64,000 nt of DNA, taken from the NCBI RefSeq assembly GCF_018336935.1, contig NZ_CP068771.1, positions 2,108,001-2,172,000 on the forward strand, read 5' to 3'. The stretch is from Serratia plymuthica. Its GTDB lineage: Bacteria; Pseudomonadota; Gammaproteobacteria; Enterobacterales; Enterobacteriaceae. Position numbers and translations under genes: made by a program. The notes under the pieces were generated by a model, which was given only the letters and a program-made list of their open reading frames with translations, was not told where the DNA came from and did not search any database. The stretch's first letter is position 1, and the number at the start of each line of letters is the position of its first letter. Positions 18,885-26,691 of the stretch are shown piece by piece.

Positions 18885-19289
18885 TTATTCTTTTTTGAAC
18901 CTGCCCACAATCAGGTCTTTGATGGAAACACCGTCATCTTTTGCGCGATTATATAATACATAAAATGTTTCCTCATCAACGCTGATGACGAAAGTGCGTT
19001 TGATGATCCTGTCGTAAACGTATGCGCCTGCTAAAATAAGCAAGAAAGTAAGAGAGGCGATTAATAATGCACTAGTTCCTTTATCAATATAGGTAGCAAG
19101 GAGAATACCCACAGGAGCAAGGAATAGCATAATATGAACCGCTAGAAAAAAAGCTGCAGAGCCAAGCCCACTATTCTTGAACTCATTTCTCGTTTTTATC
19201 ATTACAGTTTTAGATACAAGAAAAAAAGGGATCAGAACTAACCCGACTCCCATATATTTCAGATAATCCAACGCAGTTAGAGTGTTCAT
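18885..19289 (-). CDS. Small membrane protein of unknown function
   Basis: A 134-residue protein with three likely membrane segments: about 13-30 (MGVGLVLIPFFLVSKTVM), 43-67 (AAFFLAVHIMLFLAPVGILL) and 74-92 (LLIASLTFLLILAGAYVY). A basic linker and a C-terminal tail of about 40 residues ending in KDLIVGRFKKE follow, and the tail looks ribbon-helix-helix-like only in length. CAGGA stands 7 bases before the ATG on the minus strand. No family recognised. It lies in the accessory block on the opposite strand from its neighbours, so it is probably its own unit. Confidence 0.55.
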   Translation of the reverse strand: MNTLTALDYLKYMGVGLVLIPFFLVSKTVMIKTRNEFKNSGLGSAAFFLAVHIMLFLAPVGILLATYIDKGTSALLIASLTFLLILAGAYVYDRIIKRTFVISVDEETFYVLYNRAKDDGVSIKDLIVGRFKKE

Positions 19290-19593
19290 TAACTATTCCT
19301 GACAGGGGCTCGAGATCGTTGAATGCTGAGGTGAAGTTACTATAAAGGGAGCACCGGAAGATGTCCATGGAGGGTGGTGTGAACAACTGCGAACTTCCGC
19401 TTTCGCTCTTAACTGCCTGCCAAATATCTCACATTCAGCATGAGAAGCGACAGTCTCATCGCTGATAGACTGAAAAATCAGGCTGTCCCGGTGATACGGG
19501 GAATATGAAAAAATAGTACCTCTAATTTGGTCGTGATGGGACGATACCCCCTGTAAAGCGCGGGACGGTCGCGCACCAACTGGAGACATACCC
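19290..19593. other. Intergenic stretch between two orphan genes
   Basis: About 300 bp between the divergently placed small genes at 18885-19289 and 19594-19803. It should contain both promoters. A 100-codon frame on the minus strand spans it, but its composition (many H, S, P and C) and lack of a start signal argue against coding. Nothing else was recognised. Confidence 0.35.
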
Positions 19594-19803
19594 ATGAAAT
19601 CTTACGATCTGCTACTGACTATCATCAGCTTTACCGCTGATTTCCGTTCCAGATATCGTTTAAACGGAACCATGCTGAATTACAGGTGCTACGAAACATT
19701 TTACATCTGGATCGGTATGTACGTGCTGGATGAAACAGAAACGATGGCTGTACGCGAGTTTGCTCTGAATGAAATGCACCTGCTGGCGATAGATGCCGAC
19801 TGA
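19594..19803 (+). CDS. Small orphan protein
   Basis: A 69-residue product beginning MKSYDLLLTIISFTADF and rich in Y, E and M; no family recognised. Support for coding is local: GGAGA stands 7 bases before the ATG, and a good rho-independent terminator begins 10 bases after the stop. Such small acidic orphan genes are common in phage- and plasmid-derived pieces. It could be a small regulator or anti-system factor, but there is no direct sign of function. Confidence 0.5.
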   Translation: MKSYDLLLTIISFTADFRSRYRLNGTMLNYRCYETFYIWIGMYVLDETETMAVREFALNEMHLLAIDAD

Positions 19804-19812
19804 TGATGACTG

Positions 19813-19833
19813 AGCCCCTCTGGGGGCTTTATT
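19813..19833 (+). terminator. Rho-independent terminator after the 69-aa gene
   Basis: Stem AGCCCC/GGGGCT with a 4-base loop (19813-19828), followed by TTATT. It lies just after the stop of the small gene and fits as its terminator. Confidence 0.65.
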
Positions 19834-20004
19834 AGGGACAGAATTGGCAGACCGTCAGGCGTTAGCCAGAGAGGTCTGAACGTCCCCTGAGTGCCAGGAG
19901 CGGACGTTGTTGACAAGAAATTTCACTAATCAACAGGCTAGCTCGTTAAAACCAGTAGTAAACTGCTATGGTGTTTACGCTATCAACATCCGACTGAAAA
20001 AATG

Positions 20005-20453
20005 TACCCGTAATGCACGCGAGTTTCTGTGATCTCACGGATACGCAGACGCAGCGCACTGTCATCGGCCGCCACGGAGCGATAGCGAAACGAACTGCGA
20101 CTAACCCGCAGCGCAAACAGACCTGCCTTTCGCTGGCCCCGTAACGCGCCTGCAGGTCTCGGACCCATTCACGCAACCGTGCCAGCGTCAGGTCTTTTTT
20201 GCTAGCACGTCCTGCAGCATCGCCTTGTCGAGACTCAGATCGGCCACCAGTTTCTCAGCTGCAGGTTTTCCTCTTCAAGCTGGCGCATGTGCTTCAGCTC
20301 AGAGGGCGAAATGCCACCGTATTTCTTGCGCCACGTATAGAACGTGGCATCAGAAATGCCCAGCTTACGGTAGACCTCAGGCACCGACGTACCCAGTTCG
20401 GCCTGCTTGAGGGCAAAGACAATCTGCTCTTCGGTGAATCGTGATTTTTTCAT
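20005..20453 (-). pseudogene. IS3-family transposase remnant (orfA plus start of orfB)
   Basis: On the minus strand from the ATG at 20453 the product starts MKKSRFTEEQIVFALKQAEL and continues with SDATFYTWRKKYGG, the OrfA HTH of the IS407/IS1222-like branch of IS3. Near 20265 a frameshift removes the usual end, which is still readable in another frame as KLVADLSLDKAMLQDVL. OrfB then starts as MREWVRDLQARYGASERQVC, shifts frame again at about 20115, and continues as SRSSFRYRSVAADD before being cut off at about 20005. Two frameshifts and a missing 3' part make it inactive. It lies directly upstream of the ATPase-PIN pair. The rest of 19834-20693 holds no other gene. Confidence 0.85.
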
Positions 20454-20693
20454 CGGCACCACCTCCGTTCAGGGAGTGTAGATCATGCCGGAATTCTGTT
20501 TCTGAATGGAGCAGGATTTTGGGTCAGGGTCAAAACAGCACAGGAAAGATCCGCAAGCACCTGACATTAGATACATTTCCCCTATTTTTTTTGCTATTCT
20601 GCCCCAATATGTTGCAAAGGGTGGAACTATATCAATCAAGCCCTCTCATCTACGATACAGAAGAAGTATGCGAGATGTGATACAGGAGAATAT

Positions 20694-21989
20694 ATGTTAA
20701 CGGAAATTCTGATTAAAGATTTTAAAAGTTACAAACAACAGACGTTACATCTGTCTCCCTTAACACTCATGATTGGTGCAAATGCTTCCGGTAAAAGTAA
20801 CGCCCTAGAAGCATTTCGTTTTCTGTCCTGGCTTGCGCAGGGGCAGAAACTGTCAGTCCTTAAACATCGCGTTGATGACTCCGAGCAAATCCTTCGCGGC
20901 CAGGTAAAAGACCTAGGGTATTTGGGCGCAAACGCATTCAGGCTAGGCTGCTCCATTGATGACAGCCATTGGAACCATTTTGAAGTTGAGATCACCTTAC
21001 GAGAACAAGAGCTTCACATTTCTCAGGAGACGATTACCTCAACGAAGGAGACTTCCCCTCTTTACCGAATAGAACAGGTTTCTTCAGGCTTGGGTACTGA
21101 TGTACGGGTGGCCTACAACAACTTTTCGCGAGGTGGACGTAAGCCTCAAGTCAATTGTACTGACCAGATTGCAATTATGAATCAACTGGCATCATCAGCG
21201 ATGTTTGATTCAGGACATAAAAAGGCTCAGAGAGAAATTCCTGTAACCACGACCTTATTTCAGAATTTGCTATCAAATACGCTTTTTTTGGATCCTGTGC
21301 CTTCGCTAATGCGAGGTGATAGTTATCCAGAAAAACGCCTGCGTGGCGATTGTGCCAATCTGTCTGGCGTGTTGTTTACTCTTTGGCAAAATGAAAATGC
21401 AAAGCCGGTAATTGTCGATTTCATCAAAAGTTTACCGGAACAAGATGTTAAAGATATAACCTTCTTTGAAGATCGAAGGGGAAAAGTATCCCTGGAATTA
21501 CTAGAGTCTTTCGGTAATCAGGATCGAAAATGCTCAGTGGAGTTACTTTCTGACGGAACACTGCGAGTGCTGGCAATCGCAGCAGCTTTGTTATCAATTC
21601 CACAAGGGTCGACTCTGGTCATAGAGGAAGTGGATAATGGTGTTCATCCTTCCCGTGCGAGGCAATTACTGACTACGATGCGTGAACAAGCTCAAAAAAG
21701 AGACATTCGATTATTAATGTCCACGCACAATCCGGCCCTCATGGACGCTTTACCTGATTCCGCATTAGGCGATGTAGTGTTTTGTTATCGCAATAAAGAT
21801 ACTGGGGATAGTCAGCTAATGAGATTATCGGATTTGAATGATTTCCCGGGTCTGGTTTCCCAAGGACCATTGGGTGAACTGGTAACCAATGGTGTTGTAG
21901 ATCGCTTTGTTAAATCACCGGTTACGCCTGAACAGAAGAAAAAAAATGCAATTGATTGGCTAGCGAAAATGCAGGGGGGCGAACAATGA
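20694..21989 (+). CDS. ABC/SMC-type AAA ATPase (AAA_21/OLD-like), first gene of a pair
   Basis: A 431-residue soluble ATPase of the RecF/OLD-like ABC group. Walker A GANASGKS is at residues 28-35, the signature-like LLSDGTLRVLAIAAAL at 284-299, Walker B LVIEEVD at 308-314 with the catalytic glutamate, a D-loop-like HPSRARQL, and the switch histidine STHN at 343-346. The roughly 200 residues between Walker A and the signature replace the coiled coil of SMC proteins with a compact lid. CAGGAG precedes the ATG. It shares an ATGA overlap with the PIN-like gene, so the two are translationally coupled. ATPases of this type paired with a nuclease are a recurring defence design (OLD, PARIS, retron ATPases); the assignment here is by analogy. 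Confidence 0.85.
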   Translation: MLTEILIKDFKSYKQQTLHLSPLTLMIGANASGKSNALEAFRFLSWLAQGQKLSVLKHRVDDSEQILRGQVKDLGYLGANAFRLGCSIDDSHWNHFEVEITLREQELHISQETITSTKETSPLYRIEQVSSGLGTDVRVAYNNFSRGGRKPQVNCTDQIAIMNQLASSAMFDSGHKKAQREIPVTTTLFQNLLSNTLFLDPVPSLMRGDSYPEKRLRGDCANLSGVLFTLWQNENAKPVIVDFIKSLPEQDVKDITFFEDRRGKVSLELLESFGNQDRKCSVELLSDGTLRVLAIAAALLSIPQGSTLVIEEVDNGVHPSRARQLLTTMREQAQKRDIRLLMSTHNPALMDALPDSALGDVVFCYRNKDTGDSQLMRLSDLNDFPGLVSQGPLGELVTNGVVDRFVKSPVTPEQKKKNAIDWLAKMQGGEQ

Positions 21990-22486
21990 GTGCTGTCTGC
22001 ATCATTGATACCTCTGTTTTCTTGAATCTATTAAACGTACCAGGAAAAAACCAAGATAAAGATTCAATCATTCAGAGCTATTCGGAGTTTGTTCAACTTG
22101 AAACGACATTTATTTTACCAATGGCTACGATCATTGAAACAGGCAATCATATCGCCCAAAATGGTAATGGCACACTCAGGCGAGAAACGGCAGAACGTTT
22201 CCTCATAACGGTAAAAGGAGCCTTTACAGGTGAGGCCCCTTATCGCACGAGTGAGTTTCCCAATACCACAGAAATACTCTCATGGCTTGATCGATTTCCG
22301 CAACTGGCTGGTCAAAATAAGTCCCCAACTAAGCTATTTGAAGGCACAAGTTTTGGCGATCTAAGTATTATTGTAGAATATGAGAAATGCGTTGAAAGAT
22401 TTCCTCTTACGGAAGTATTTATCTGGTCACTTGATAGTGATCTGAATCAATACAGACATATTCCTAGAAGGAGTCCCGCTAGATAG
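21986..22486 (+). CDS. PIN-like nuclease, partner of the ATPase
   Basis: A 166-residue protein with the spaced acidic residues of the PIN fold: D8 in VCIIDTSVFLN, E51 in ATIIETGNH, D125 in FGDLSIIVEYEK, and D150/D152 in WSLDSDLNQY. PIN enzymes cut single-stranded RNA using divalent metal, commonly as VapC-type toxins. It starts inside the ATPase stop codon (ATGA), and no VapB-like antitoxin gene is adjacent, so the ATPase is the likely controller. An in-frame ATG further upstream lies inside the ATPase gene and is rejected. Base composition is intermediate, lower in GC than the core. Confidence 0.75.
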   Translation: MSAVCIIDTSVFLNLLNVPGKNQDKDSIIQSYSEFVQLETTFILPMATIIETGNHIAQNGNGTLRRETAERFLITVKGAFTGEAPYRTSEFPNTTEILSWLDRFPQLAGQNKSPTKLFEGTSFGDLSIIVEYEKCVERFPLTEVFIWSLDSDLNQYRHIPRRSPAR

Positions 22487-22779
22487 TAGGCCTATTACAT
22501 CAACGCTGTGACTTTTTGATTAATTATGTTGGTTCAGGGCTGATCTGACAATTACCGTTTTTTAACACTGTCGCGTATAGATTTATGTACTGCACCGTAT
22601 TAACGACAATAGTTCATCGGTAAAACGGCCTAATCTTTATTAGATTCAGAACCATGATGTATTTATTAGGGGTGATTACCGATTACGATTAGGTCAGCTT
22701 CTCGCTCAAAGCTGTCTGTCATGCCTGCCAAAGAAACCGGCTGAACCTGGGATATTTCCGTTTTCCAAGAGAAAGGAAA
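22487..22779. other. Junction region between accessory block and ynfD-type gene
   Basis: About 290 bp after the PIN-like gene. I see no gene, tRNA or IS end. It is AT-rich at first and becomes balanced by about 22700, which probably marks the right boundary of the accessory block. Confidence 0.35.
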
Positions 22780-22795
22780 GGGCGCGGTTGCGCCC
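22780..22795 (-). terminator. Terminator hairpin of the DUF1161 gene
   Basis: Perfect stem GGGCGC/GCGCCC with a 4-base loop. On the minus strand it follows the DUF1161 stop by about 10 bases and runs into TTTCCTTTC, acceptable for a rho-independent terminator. Confidence 0.6.
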
Positions 22796-22805
22796 TGAAC
22801 TGCGG

Positions 22806-23105
22806 TTATTGCGCGGTTTTGGTGTCCTGGCTGGTGCCGGTCTGAGCCGCGTCACCGTTGTCATCGCCGTTGCTCAGGCGGGTATAGACAATTTTCTGCG
22901 TGTCGTTTTCGCAGTGACCAACGACCAATCCGCCGGCCTGTTGGGCCTGGTCATTGGGCACGATGTCCAGCTTGAAGCCGGATTCCGGGACGCCGTTTTT
23001 GACAATTTTCTGTGAAATGTCCGCCTTCACGCTTTCGCATGAAGCCAAGGCTGCCAAGGGGGCTGCGGTCAGCAGCAGTGCACCCAGGATAAGCGCTTTT
23101 TTCAT
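22806..23105 (-). CDS. ynfD: DUF1161 periplasmic protein, YnfD-like
   Basis: A 99-residue exported protein. The signal peptide MKKALILGALLLTAAPLAALA is followed by SCESVKADISQKIVKNGVP, the standard opening of DUF1161, with a second cysteine in VVGHCENDTQKIVYTR that probably forms a disulphide with the first. The C-terminal tail is rich in D, N and T. Function is unknown. The ATG at 23105 is used: AAGGACG lies upstream of it, and an in-frame TTG one codon earlier is less likely. E. coli ynfD lies in the same map region, which supports the symbol, though the family has several paralogues. Confidence 0.8.
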   Translation of the reverse strand: MKKALILGALLLTAAPLAALASCESVKADISQKIVKNGVPESGFKLDIVPNDQAQQAGGLVVGHCENDTQKIVYTRLSNGDDNGDAAQTGTSQDTKTAQ

Positions 23106-23194
23106 CAATTCGTCCTTATTTGAGCATGAACTTCCTTTGTCACAATAGCAGCAATGGCGGCTGAGGTTAACGTTCGCCGCTTGCTGTGGCGTGA

Positions 23195-23563
23195 TTAAGG
23201 ATTAATCTGACGGCCGGTCTGGCGATCCAGACACTTGCGGGTGTTCGGCTCCCAGTAGGCGTTAACGTTCAGGCTGTCGTCGCAGCGGTCCTCGTTATCA
23301 ATCGCCTTGTCTACCTTGTCGAACTCTTTCTCCACGCGGGTGTTGACCTTATGGCGCAGGGATTTGGTGTCGTTGAACTGTTCTTTGCTCTGGCGTGCCG
23401 CTTCGGTGCTCATGGCGCCGCTGTTGCTGCCATCGACAGTGACGCAGGTGCTGCCCTGAGTGCAGCTGGCGGCCAACGCCGGAGCCTGCCAGGCGCCCAT
23501 CAACATCAGCATGGCGACCGGCAGCATCCCGCGCAGCAGTCGTTGAGTAGAAAGTGTTTTCAT
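23195..23563 (-). CDS. ynfB: DUF1283 exported protein YnfB
   Basis: A 122-residue secreted or periplasmic protein. A signal peptide of about 32 residues ([19 protein letters not shown] and onward, cleavage probably after ALA) precedes the DUF1283 body with [20 protein letters not shown] and the closing CLDRQTGRQ. Four cysteines suggest two disulphides. The role is unknown. AAGGATG is the ribosome site for the ATG at 23563; longer frames upstream lack support. It is divergent from ynfA, as in E. coli. Confidence 0.88.
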   Translation of the reverse strand: MKTLSTQRLLRGMLPVAMLMLMGAWQAPALAASCTQGSTCVTVDGSNSGAMSTEAARQSKEQFNDTKSLRHKVNTRVEKEFDKVDKAIDNEDRCDDSLNVNAYWEPNTRKCLDRQTGRQINP

Positions 23564-23712
23564 CGTTTCATCCTTATGAGTTAGTGTTGCCGGAAGAAGG
23601 TAACACTGGCTTAATCTCGCCCTCAGGCGTGGCAATAAATATACCACCGAGCCTTGATGCTGCACCAGTCAAGCACCGCTTCGTTTACTTTATAGAGAGA
23701 AAATCATTACCC

Positions 23713-24042
23713 ATGTTAAAGACTACCCTGCTATTTTTCGCCACCGCGCTAGCCGAAATTATAGGCTGCTTCTTGCCTTACCTGTGGCTGAAAAAAAACG
23801 CCGGCGTTTGGTTGTTGCTGCCGGCGGCGGCCAGTTTGATGCTGTTTGTCTGGCTGTTGACGCTGCACCCGGCCGCCAGTGGGCGAGTCTATGCGGCGTA
23901 TGGCGGCGTTTATGTGGCGACGGCGCTGCTGTGGCTGCGGGTGGTGGACGGGGTTAAGCTGTCGGCGCTGGATTGGCTGGGCGCCGGGGTGGCGTTGGCG
24001 GGGATGCTGATTATCGTTTCAGGCTGGCGTGCCGCCGGATAA
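23713..24042 (+). CDS. ynfA: YnfA family inner-membrane protein
   Basis: A 109-residue four-helix membrane protein of the UPF0060 family, related in fold to small multidrug resistance pumps. Matching landmarks are [15 protein letters not shown] in helix 1, the [20 protein letters not shown] segment, and [16 protein letters not shown] at the end. Start at 23713. E. coli YnfA has been discussed as a possible small drug exporter. It ends 19 bp before the convergent ydfG. Confidence 0.92.
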   Translation: MLKTTLLFFATALAEIIGCFLPYLWLKKNAGVWLLLPAAASLMLFVWLLTLHPAASGRVYAAYGGVYVATALLWLRVVDGVKLSALDWLGAGVALAGMLIIVSGWRAAG

Positions 24043-24061
24043 CCCGGCGGCACGGGGAGCG

Positions 24062-24811
24062 TCAGGACTCGCGGTGGATGTTCAACCCGGCGAAGGACTG
24101 GCTGACCGGCATGATTTCCAGCGTATTGATATTGACGTGCGCCGGCAGGGTGGCCACCCAGAACACCGACTCGGCGATATCTTCCGGCGTCAACGCATTG
24201 GCGCCGTCGTAGATCTTGTCGACTTTGCCATCGTCGCCTTTGAAGCGCACGTTGGAGAACTCGGTACCGCCCACCAGCCCAGGCTCAATGTCGGTGACGC
24301 GGAGGCGCGTGCCGTGCAGATCGGCCCGCAGACCCAGGCTGAACTGCTTGACGAAAGCCTTGGTCGCGCCGTAAACGTTGCCACCGGCATACGGCCAGTT
24401 GGCGGCGACGGAACCGATGTTGATCACATGGCCAATGTTGCGCTCGACCATCGCCGGCAGCAGGGCGCGGGTCATGTTCACCAGGCCTTTGGTGTTGGTA
24501 TCGATCATGGTATCCCAGTCGTCGGCGTCGGCTCTGTGCGCAGGTTCCAGGCCCAACGCCAGACCGGCGTTATTCACCAGCACGTCGATTTGGCGCAGCG
24601 CGGCAGGCAGCTCGTCGATCACCTGCTGAATAGCGGCGCGGTTGCGTACGTCCAGGCGGACGATATGCAGCGCGTCACCCAGTTCGTCTTTCAACTCTTC
24701 CAGACGTTCAACGCGGCGACCGGTGGCAATCACCTGGTGGCCTTCGCGGATAAAACGTCGTGTGATAGCCTCGCCAAAACCTGATGTGGCGCCCGTGACA
24801 AAAATGATCAT
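24062..24811 (-). CDS. ydfG: NADP-dependent 3-hydroxy acid / malonic semialdehyde dehydrogenase YdfG
   Basis: Short-chain dehydrogenase, 249 residues. In E. coli it oxidises L-allo-threonine and serine and reduces malonic semialdehyde to 3-hydroxypropionate. Rossmann motif TGATSGFG is at 6-13, NNAG at 80-83, and the catalytic triad S134, Y147, K151 stands exactly at the E. coli positions. The end PAHVNINTLEIMPVSQSFAG is family-specific. The start at 24811 (MIIFVTG) matches relatives; a longer frame adds five residues. In E. coli ydfG adjoins dcp; here about 28 kb separates them. Confidence 0.95.
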   Translation of the reverse strand: MIIFVTGATSGFGEAITRRFIREGHQVIATGRRVERLEELKDELGDALHIVRLDVRNRAAIQQVIDELPAALRQIDVLVNNAGLALGLEPAHRADADDWDTMIDTNTKGLVNMTRALLPAMVERNIGHVINIGSVAANWPYAGGNVYGATKAFVKQFSLGLRADLHGTRLRVTDIEPGLVGGTEFSNVRFKGDDGKVDKIYDGANALTPEDIAESVFWVATLPAHVNINTLEIMPVSQSFAGLNIHRES

Positions 24812-25010
24812 GTGACTGTTCCTCAAGTGTTTATACCCTACATGCTATTAGGATTAGCATAATCCCACACCAAGTGGCAGCGGTTATCTGCATGTGCGGT
24901 AAAAAACAGTCGTCGATGCGGGCAAACGGGCGGTTTTCGGTCAGTTGGCAACGAAGGGAAAAGCAGGCCAGGCCGCTAAACGATTATCAAGGGCCGGGCC
25001 GGTAAAACCT

Positions 25011-25532
25011 TTAACGCTGTGGCGGAACCTGGTAGACCACGCAGTCGTATTTGGTGTTTTCGCGCCGGCCGGCTACCACGCCGCCGAGGGATTCCGCGAT
25101 GCGTCGGCTGGGGGTATTTTGCTCGGCCACCGGGTAGATAAAGTGCTGCGGTCGGTAGCGATCGCTGGCCCAGACCGCTATGGCGTGGACAATTTCGCGG
25201 CCATAGCCGTTGCCGTGTTGAGTCTCCTTCACCCAAATGCCCAGTTCCGGCGTTTGGCTGTGCAGATCGTGCGCGCCGCCCATGCCGACAAACGCTTTGG
25301 TGTCGCGCAGACGGGCAACGAAAATCACTTCCTCGCCTTCGCGGATCAGCGGTAACCAGGTTTGCCAGACGTTGGCGAAGGCCTCCGGCGACGCCTCAGG
25401 TTCAAAATTCATAAAGCGCGTCAAGGTTGGGGTAATCGCCTGGTAAACCTCGTCGGCGTCTGCTGCGGTAAATGGAGCAATCAACAACCGGTCGGTGTTA
25501 AGGCGGCACTGAGAAAGGTCACTGTGAATCAT
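25011..25532 (-). CDS. GNAT acetyltransferase, RimJ/RimL-like
   Basis: A 173-residue acetyltransferase of the RimJ/RimL subgroup. Typical features are CRLNTDRLLIAPFTAADADE at the start, GIWVKETQHGNGYGREIVHA as the acetyl-CoA-binding motif, and the N-x-x-S-R-R-I-x-E-x-L segment (NTPSRRIAESLGG). The ATG at 25532 is preferred over longer frames because GAGGTAATAAT lies just upstream. Such enzymes acetylate protein N-termini, small amines or antibiotics; the substrate is unknown here. It is 98 bp upstream, in transcription sense downstream, of the aldo/keto reductase gene on the same strand. Confidence 0.82.
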   Translation of the reverse strand: MIHSDLSQCRLNTDRLLIAPFTAADADEVYQAITPTLTRFMNFEPEASPEAFANVWQTWLPLIREGEEVIFVARLRDTKAFVGMGGAHDLHSQTPELGIWVKETQHGNGYGREIVHAIAVWASDRYRPQHFIYPVAEQNTPSRRIAESLGGVVAGRRENTKYDCVVYQVPPQR

Positions 25533-25629
25533 TATTATTACCTCGCTTTTCAGGCCAGAACGGCAAAAATCCGCGCCCGTCAAAACGGGGCGGATCATCG
25601 ATACTACGTTGATTAACGGCAGATGCGAC

Positions 25630-26688
25630 TTATTTTTGCTGCAGGTGTGGAGCAAGCAGAAGCAGGTCGGCGTCCGAGAGACGGTCCGGCGCGGTGGCGG
25701 CCTGGTGCCAATAAGGATAAATCAGTGGCGGGCGGCTCACTTCCTCCAGCCGCTGAAGGTCCTCCTCATTCAGGTGCAGATTGGCGGCCTGCAGGTTGTC
25801 CTGCAGTTGATTGTCGTTGCGCGCGCCGATCACCACAGAGGTGATGGCAGGCCGCGCCAGCAGCCAGGCAAGGGCGACTTGAGCCGCAGACACGCCGTGC
25901 GATTGGGCGATATCCACCAGCACGTCGACGATATCGTACAGCCGCTCCTCGTCGCGTACCGGCGGCTCGCCCCAGTTGGCCAGGTGGCGGGTGCCTGCCG
26001 GCGCAGGCTGATTGCGGCGGTATTTACCGGAAAGCAAACCGCCGGCCAGCGGGCTCCACACCAGGACGCCGACGCCCTGATCCGCCGCGATCGGCAGCAG
26101 TTCATACTCTGCCTCGCGGGCCTGCAGCGTGTAATGAATCTGCTGGCTGACCGGGCGCACCAGGCCCAGGCGTTCGGCTGCGCTAAGGTGTTTCATCAGG
26201 TGCCAGCCGGAAAAGTTGGACACGCCGACGTAACGCACCTTGCCGCTGTTGACCAAATGCTCCAGCGCGCGCAGGGTCTCTTCAACCGACGTCAGGCCGT
26301 CCCACTCATGCAGTTGATACACGTCGAGATAGTCGGTGTTCAGCCGCCGCAGACTGGCTTCGCAGGCGCGGATCACATGATGGCGAGACAGCCCCGCGTC
26401 GTTCGGGCCGGCGCCCATCGGGAAGCGCGCCTTGCTGGCGACCAGCACCTGCTGGCGTTTTTTGCCCAGCGCCTGGCCCAGGATCTCTTCCGCCTTGCCG
26501 GCGGAATAGACGTCGGCGGTATCGAACAGGTTGATGCCGGCGTCGATACAGCGGTCTATCTGATTGCGGGCTTCGTCAACGCCGGTATCGCCGGTTTTGG
26601 CGAATTTGCCCGCGCCGCCAAAGGTCATGGTGCCGAGACTCAGCGCCGAAACTTTCAGGCCGGAATGGCCAAGCTGACGGTATTGCAT
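25630..26688 (-). CDS. Aldo/keto reductase
   Basis: A 352-residue NAD(P)H-dependent oxidoreductase of the AKR superfamily (TIM barrel). The catalytic tetrad is visible: D56 and Y61 in FDTADVYSAGKAEE, K86 in VLVASKARF and H127 in YQLHEWD. The NADP-binding end is PAITSVVIGARNDNQLQDNL. It most resembles the YajO/Tas-like group acting on sugar-derived or xenobiotic aldehydes. It is separated by only three bases from the MFS gene upstream on the same strand, so they are probably one operon: an exporter plus a reductase, a common detoxification pairing. Confidence 0.88.
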   Translation of the reverse strand: MQYRQLGHSGLKVSALSLGTMTFGGAGKFAKTGDTGVDEARNQIDRCIDAGINLFDTADVYSAGKAEEILGQALGKKRQQVLVASKARFPMGAGPNDAGLSRHHVIRACEASLRRLNTDYLDVYQLHEWDGLTSVEETLRALEHLVNSGKVRYVGVSNFSGWHLMKHLSAAERLGLVRPVSQQIHYTLQAREAEYELLPIAADQGVGVLVWSPLAGGLLSGKYRRNQPAPAGTRHLANWGEPPVRDEERLYDIVDVLVDIAQSHGVSAAQVALAWLLARPAITSVVIGARNDNQLQDNLQAANLHLNEEDLQRLEEVSRPPLIYPYWHQAATAPDRLSDADLLLLAPHLQQK

Positions 26689-26691
26689 CGT

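Noticed and set aside
19293..19595. 100-codon minus-strand frame between the small orphan genes.
   Set aside because: Composition is not protein-like (many H, S, P, C), it has no start signal, and it covers the region where two promoters are needed.
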